From positions 333,284 through 397,283 of the forward strand of contig NMRA01000076.1 of NCBI GenBank assembly GCA_002633005.1: a DNA stretch of 64,000 nt. Reading direction: 5' to 3'. Positions 63,601 to 64,000 of this stretch are shown one piece after another (the first letter of the stretch is position 1; each line of letters begins with the position of its first letter). The position numbers and the translations under genes were made by a program. Origin of the DNA: Phoronis australis. Taxonomy: Eukaryota; Phoronida; Phoronidae. The notes under the pieces were generated by a model that was given only the letters and a program-made list of their open reading frames with translations, was not told where the DNA came from and searched no databases.

Positions 63601-63829
63601 GCTGACATGGATGCAGACCTAGTCAGTGCCATTCTGCAGACTCGCTCTCCCCGTCCAGCAGAAAGGCCAGTGACTCAACAGACGTCTGAGCCGATGAAAG
63701 AGGAGACTGCAGTGACACCTATAGTGGGAGATTCTATTGAGGAGGAAACTGTGGCTTTGGCAGATAGGGTCACGGTGGGCCTTCTGGGGCAGAAGTCTTC
63801 TCCTGAATCTGAGTATGTTGCACAGATAG
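30599..63829 (+). CDS. CPLANE1: CPLANE1 (C5orf42/JBTS17), ciliogenesis and planar polarity effector, 5' and central part
   Basis: 27 coding exons with consistent phases; at least about 4,089 codons, continuing past base 64000. The N-terminus reads KKPWPRVTWLG, GKTRKKVAKL and SGDLFLWHKDRD, closely matching human CPLANE1 (KKPWPRVSWLG, GKTKKKIPSL, TGELFLWNKDQD). The stretches IQWTHDDLFLTC and SDAMRQRFSVSTHPRLP also match. In vertebrates the protein works at the ciliary base with INTU, FUZ and WDPCP (the CPLANE complex). There it recruits intraflagellar transport proteins, and its loss causes Joubert and oral-facial-digital syndromes. The N-terminal ~700 residues look like a beta-propeller, then helical and long disordered serine-rich regions follow. 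The acceptor at 30593 implies an upstream untranslated exon, not located. Much larger than human CPLANE1 (about 3,200 aa). Confidence 0.95.
31209..31344 (+). CDS. CPLANE1: CPLANE1 coding exon 2
   Basis: EQESLFLIDSQRLSV and SGKTRKKVAKLHKLLPDS, matching the human EKEAVFLLDD and SGKTKKKIPSLQPLLKD segments. Acceptor ttgtag, donor gtgagt, phase 1. Confidence 0.93.
31880..32480 (+). repeat. ~600-bp interspersed repeat, copy 1
   Basis: Starts around aaatcacatttggcaacctggc, contains aggtcaccaaacgaaatctgagg and ggatgcagacgac, and ends near gagggaattattgtc. A diverged copy in the same orientation lies at 35262-35745, and a weaker one at 36400-36870. It is non-coding and sits in a CPLANE1 intron. Confidence 0.7.
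33641..33763 (+). CDS. CPLANE1: CPLANE1 coding exon 3
   Basis: DYLVGLLKSGDLFLWHKDRD, a WD-like blade also seen in human CPLANE1. Acceptor gcatttag, donor gtatca. Confidence 0.93.
34615..34722 (+). repeat. 19-bp tandem repeat, about six copies
   Basis: Unit ttcagatatgttaattaag (with a g/c variant at the end), in a CPLANE1 intron. AT-rich microsatellite-like array. Confidence 0.9.
34928..35157 (+). CDS. CPLANE1: CPLANE1 coding exon 4
   Basis: NPYLLVSNDGSRVLVIL and CSQLYLWEKEQQEDA, a further propeller blade (human SGNGKRIVLIT, CIFLWEYLE). It ends HGRFYVDR at donor gtaagt. Confidence 0.92.
35262..35745 (+). repeat. ~600-bp interspersed repeat, copy 2
   Basis: Aligns with 31880-32480 through cccaggtcgccaaacg, gaatgcagacgac, gtggcaaatgcgctga and gagggaattattgtcag. 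Located in the intron after CPLANE1 exon 4. Confidence 0.7.
36137..36246 (+). CDS. CPLANE1: CPLANE1 coding exon 5
   Basis: VLGDGCNVCIVFNQGQS and LTLHWLQRSQVLTYR, corresponding to the human segment with CSFTFYSGE and AIRWHENVF. Acceptor ttgtcag, donor gtaagt, phase 2. Confidence 0.9.
36400..36870 (+). repeat. ~600-bp interspersed repeat, degraded copy 3
   Basis: Shares the gaggtcaccaaaac phrase and the caatttttgccaaatgattcagac to ctgtttattcctg segment with copies 1 and 2, with large differences elsewhere. Confidence 0.5.
37099..37353 (+). CDS. CPLANE1: CPLANE1 coding exon 6
   Basis: CRLSHCGQILAVACNQKEAP and RMLFMAPRSKALVVV, matching the human blade with LVLAVTLNQKDP and VLFINTLNFVTL. Acceptor ttaaag, donor gtgagt. 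Confidence 0.92.
37354..38301. other. CPLANE1 intron after exon 6
   Basis: Holds the second copy of the 2165-2252 repeat (37817-37894) and otherwise AT-rich sequence with nothing recognised. Confidence 0.4.
38302..38484 (+). CDS. CPLANE1: CPLANE1 coding exon 7
   Basis: CFWIADIQWTHDDLFLTCIT, GCSVEMGPAYFLPLHPLVS; nearly collinear with human YWVGDISWTHDSLFLTC and GCSIEFGPAEFIPLHPLIT. One of the best conserved parts of the gene. Confidence 0.95.
38799..39824 (+). CDS. CPLANE1: CPLANE1 coding exon 8 (1,026 bp)
   Basis: Contains SDAMRQRFSVSTHPRLPMLL and CSDGYLVTVLSLPEHM (human SDPMRQRFSIKAHSRLP, ISDGYMVTTLRF). A helical region follows with MAKYTVRHLSRYLTSVL and FVLFDGLRQNLY. Acceptor tgtttcag; donor AAAGG|gtgaga. 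Confidence 0.95.
40249..40493 (+). CDS. CPLANE1: CPLANE1 coding exon 9
   Basis: GLLSAWHLLYRHVSKQW, a lysine-rich helix, then SLDKAVDSWTNHLA. Acceptor cttttag, donor gtaggg, phase 1. Confidence 0.88.
40565..41290 (-). pseudogene. Non-LTR retrotransposon 3' end (CR1/L2-like RT C-terminus)
   Basis: On the minus strand, FHKTVHGKNPNYLLDHFSAF is followed, with a stop between, by STIALWKALPGHQRD and LNTYKRQLKQYPF. These are the typical 'yK.vhglaP.Yl.dlf' and 'alWn.LP....... .sFkrkLk..lf' patterns at the C-terminus of CR1/L2/Jockey-type reverse transcriptases. The element ends in a (taa/tta)n-type tail at 40590-40610. It is 5'-truncated and broken, in the intron after CPLANE1 exon 9. Confidence 0.8.
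41987..42150 (+). CDS. CPLANE1: CPLANE1 coding exon 10
   Basis: KNRASVLHSILYSHLAQGDL and SEAILLVEQQMNDVLL, a helical-hairpin segment. Acceptor atttcag. The donor AGT|gtttgt is weak but is the one that keeps phase with exon 11. Confidence 0.8.
42383..42542 (+). CDS. CPLANE1: CPLANE1 coding exon 11
   Basis: GLHVVHSFVRFMATFFLDRP and RPRKLAPLHMAARRE. Acceptor gtttcag after a (TG)n tract, donor gtatga, phase 1. Confidence 0.9.
42889..42976 (+). repeat. 21-bp tandem repeat, four copies
   Basis: Unit cagccacattcaggggcatcc and its gccgtcc variant. A reading frame passes through (HIQGRPS units), but it is inside an intron and not flanked by phase-correct splice sites. Confidence 0.9.
43343..43565 (+). 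CDS. CPLANE1: CPLANE1 coding exon 12
   Basis: LLLSGLLPEAAWFANSMGDW followed by KMAFVMGVALLKHQ, matching human LLFIGGLFPEAVWLAYKLGDW. Acceptor attccag, donor gtattg. Confidence 0.93.
43755..44020 (-). mobile_element. tRNA-derived SINE, inverted second copy
   Basis: Reverse complement of the 1053-1304 family. It has B box ggttcaagtccc near 43955, then gaataaggtttctagctcctcagctc and gatcagtgcaatagggcc. Its 3' end forms a perfect 16-bp hairpin with a 4-nt loop at 43755-43790 (cacttgcaatcattta). Located in the intron after CPLANE1 exon 12. Confidence 0.85.
44206..44315 (+). CDS. CPLANE1: CPLANE1 coding exon 13
   Basis: PTVNLTLPKRVQPKTIML, VLTSAFGLDVDGAAEN. Acceptor gtttcag, donor gtaagt, phase 1. 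Confidence 0.88.
44568..44794 (+). CDS. CPLANE1: CPLANE1 coding exon 14
   Basis: FALLKKSLADIFMASAVSGL and LIRRLIDELIQVTAQCPA: helices followed by a proline-rich end. Acceptor gttttag, donor gtaagg, phase 0. Confidence 0.88.
45220..45390 (+). CDS. CPLANE1: CPLANE1 coding exon 15
   Basis: KLRQKISCLIQKILLVLESS and ALYCQQLRAAQLKSCKLLK, amphipathic helices. Acceptor aaatcag, donor gtacaa, phase 0. Confidence 0.88.
45609..45821 (+). CDS. CPLANE1: CPLANE1 coding exon 16
   Basis: VVTSVLSSFRDFCSILWLLH then ARDMLGVLLRRDQD. Acceptor attacag, donor gtacgt, phase 0. Confidence 0.88.
46158..48043 (+). CDS. CPLANE1: CPLANE1 coding exon 17 (1,886 bp)
   Basis: Begins MKKSTELRQEEWLKHRR after acceptor ccactag. 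Its first part is helical (LDYLQFMATFFEVCFSKFL, YMEVYDVLLWLVHWASR). The later part is low-complexity and serine-rich (GLFRSRSTSDIGQ, DGSSSSDSDLI), likely disordered. Donor CCCAG|gtaagc, phase 2. Confidence 0.92.
48870..48938 (+). CDS. CPLANE1: CPLANE1 coding exon 18 (69 bp)
   Basis: FGAGVITRPGGASSMKENP. Acceptor ttgtttag, donor gtaagt; phase 2 on both sides. Confidence 0.82.
49382..49571 (+). CDS. CPLANE1: CPLANE1 coding exon 19
   Basis: Ends with DVASHLQTIVRSELVRVLQ, which continues into IQHESLLSLLG of the next exon. Together they form the amphipathic helix equivalent to the vertebrate HTIMRQNLLTIQQSF-like segment. Acceptor actgcag, donor gtatgc. Confidence 0.88.
50327..50759 (+). CDS. CPLANE1: CPLANE1 coding exon 20, contains a KDTQTSP motif
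   Basis: IQHESLLSLLGTGV, then disordered sequence. RTKDTQTSPSSPP has the classical K-x-T-Q-T pattern of LC8 light-chain ligands. A helix VYEVLRELQNLQQELRS follows. Acceptor tttcag, donor gtatgg. Confidence 0.9.
50762..50965 (+). repeat. ~50-bp minisatellite next to splice donor of exon 20
   Basis: About four to five imperfect copies of a unit with ggtatggtg(t/g)caaagtatgtgggg-tagggttgtatacca. The array begins at the donor itself (gtatgg) and so copies donor-like gtatgg sequences repeatedly along the intron. Confidence 0.85.
51391..52171 (+). CDS. CPLANE1: CPLANE1 coding exon 21
   Basis: Contains SRYSKLLRIADVEEPYRFPK and two similar helices, VVKQRYLLKFNQHLRMQEK and VKEEYLNKFQLKVRQRAGE. Each follows a QQ/QN-rich lead, which suggests an internal duplication. 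Donor CTACG|gttagt. Confidence 0.9.
52172..53403. other. CPLANE1 intron after exon 21
   Basis: AT-rich, with no recognisable element. Confidence 0.4.
53404..53644 (+). CDS. CPLANE1: CPLANE1 coding exon 22
   Basis: Polar linker: LQRRAKKEPPNSAGRSLSRP to DEASTQVALNELAYSK. Acceptor attaaag, donor gtattt, phase 0. Confidence 0.85.
53710..54190 (+). mobile_element. hAT-like non-autonomous DNA transposon
   Basis: Ends are caaggcttggaatt and (inverted) cagggcttggaatt. The direct repeat ctaaat flanks it at 53704-53709 and 54191-54196. Inside, a plus-strand piece from 53957 reads MASRVIVKRGDKYYDS then NVWRWEWLTN before a stop. This looks like the beginning of a transposon-encoded or captured protein. 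Confidence 0.65.
54380..55400 (+). repeat. Higher-order tandem repeat, ~440-bp unit of three ~145-bp monomers
   Basis: ctagtggc-type cores recur at 54391, 54536, 54695, 54833, 54979, 55130 and 55267, i.e. every 137-159 bp. The phrase tggcaattttatttttttacgttta recurs 442 bp apart (54395 and 54837), and gcgccacctagtggcca against gcaccacctagtggcca at a similar distance. A third, more diverged unit begins near 55267. Lies in the intron before the giant exon. Confidence 0.8.
55710..59906 (+). CDS. CPLANE1: CPLANE1 coding exon 23, giant 4,197-bp exon with Q-T-D type repeats
   Basis: 1,399 codons open in one frame between acceptor ttttgtag and donor ATG|gtaaca. It starts with a helical part (TSALVSVLAKTLSTCAQADR). 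A long serine- and acid-rich disordered part follows, with scattered short motifs: AIQTCTE, GVQTKL, CVQSDT, STQADA, ATQSDS, LQTND, GVQVES, SMQTCR, NQTDL, CVQTDT, HIQVDE. The tail is partly helical (AFQTAIKERMYRLSEDLCK, VKQAFKNLVHACSTVG, VRQVFMDLFHTHS). The last two are similar to each other. Such an exon size is unusual for an internal exon. Confidence 0.92.
59907..60632. other. CPLANE1 intron after exon 23
   Basis: Starts with a T-rich (tttg)n tract (59930-59965); no other feature seen. Confidence 0.4.
60633..60768 (+). CDS. CPLANE1: CPLANE1 coding exon 24
   Basis: VQREPPVDELKKEGYYDG and QINQGYVIKPG, similar in style to the vertebrate KGFYDDYLPD ... HIIIPG region. Acceptor cttgaag, donor gtagga. 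Confidence 0.85.
61221..61524. repeat. 304-bp duplication, left copy (abuts N at 61525)
   Basis: Same length as, and nearly identical to, 61547-61850 (one visible change: tttgcaag/tttgtaag). It ends at a single N. In an intron of CPLANE1. Confidence 0.9.
61547..61850. repeat. 304-bp duplication, right copy
   Basis: Partner of 61221-61524; it continues uninterrupted toward exon 25. Confidence 0.9.
62031..62230 (+). CDS. CPLANE1: CPLANE1 coding exon 25
   Basis: SIKHDIETMETGVILFHGNV to IHLRAAQETNRQ. Acceptor tatttag, donor gtactg; phases 1 and 0 match the neighbours. Confidence 0.82.
62671..62950. mobile_element. ~280-bp foldback MITE
   Basis: The whole segment folds on itself. Ends ggattacaactgtc and (inverted) ggaatcacaactgtc pair. 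Inner arms around gtagtgagtgaaatgccctc pair with gaggcatttcactcactac. The axis is near 62811. No target duplication identified; non-coding. Confidence 0.75.
63113..63328 (+). CDS. CPLANE1: CPLANE1 coding exon 26
   Basis: ARFLPPAEDQPPVPSVAH and RHILAPDIFMGLRFADA. Acceptor atttcag, donor gtaagt, phase 0. Confidence 0.85.
63568..63829 (+). CDS. CPLANE1: CPLANE1 coding exon 27 (last in window)
   Basis: RAYLNVADMDADLVSAILQT followed by an acidic linker. Acceptor tttgccag. The donor placed at ATAG|gttatt is weak, so the 3' end is tentative. The frame stops 10 bases later if unspliced, and the C-terminal part of the gene lies beyond the window. Confidence 0.75.
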
Positions 63830-64000
63830 GTTATTCTTAGCAAACATTTTTAAGTCTGGTCTGTACGCCACCATTTCGCCACATTACGTGAATTAATGAA
63901 CATAAGTTGGAAAAGATTTCCACCTCGACTGGGATCGAATCTGAAATGTTTTTGATCTGTATTTCAACGCTGGTTCAAGATATACGTACTCATAGGTTAT

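Noticed and set aside
1-64000. CRISPR arrays, bacterial operons, phage genes
   Set aside because: No regularly spaced prokaryotic repeats or ribosome-site-led gene clusters. All real genes show spliceosomal introns.

Overview
The window is eukaryotic and almost certainly from a metazoan. Coding sequence is split into short exons with GT/AG junctions whose phases agree from exon to exon. Introns are long and full of short non-autonomous transposons, a tRNA-derived SINE, and decayed LINE and Penelope-like fragments. The repeat style and four runs of N, three of them flanked by near-identical duplications, suggest a highly heterozygous marine invertebrate. The sequence alone does not fix the phylum.

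Left part (about 0.6-22.6 kb, minus strand): the 5' half of a large lipid transfer protein (LLTP; apolipophorin / vitellogenin / MTTP superfamily). It starts with a signal peptide near 22.58 kb. Eleven coding exons are recognised, and the ten between 12.2 and 0.6 kb have consecutive, matching phases. They encode the N-terminal lipoprotein domain (beta-barrel, then HEAT-like helices). The rest of the gene lies beyond base 1. At least one linking exon in the 12.2-22.4 kb intron was not found. That intron holds a Penelope-like reverse transcriptase relic, an L1/Tx1-like LINE relic and several MITEs.

Middle (22.6-30.6 kb): the space between two divergently transcribed genes. It contains a roughly 2 kb unit present twice on either side of a 21-base assembly gap. 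Each unit carries a foldback element with long inverted terminal repeats, and one copy has a 9-bp target duplication of the Mutator type.

Right part (30.6-64 kb, plus strand): CPLANE1 (human C5orf42 / JBTS17), the large ciliogenesis and planar polarity effector. 27 coding exons with consistent phase give at least about 4,089 codons, and the gene runs off the right edge. This is already longer than the human protein (about 3,200 aa). Most of the extra length appears to lie in one 4,197-bp internal exon. That exon carries many short Q-T/S/V-D/E motifs resembling dynein light chain LC8 (DYNLL) binding sites, which is the most interesting biological lead here. Introns contain a LINE 3' end, a SINE copy, three copies of a ~600-bp interspersed repeat, minisatellites, a hAT-like MITE and a ~440-bp higher-order tandem repeat.

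The two genes are unrelated in function (lipid transport or lipoprotein assembly versus cilium assembly). Their head-to-head layout is an observation, not evidence of co-regulation.
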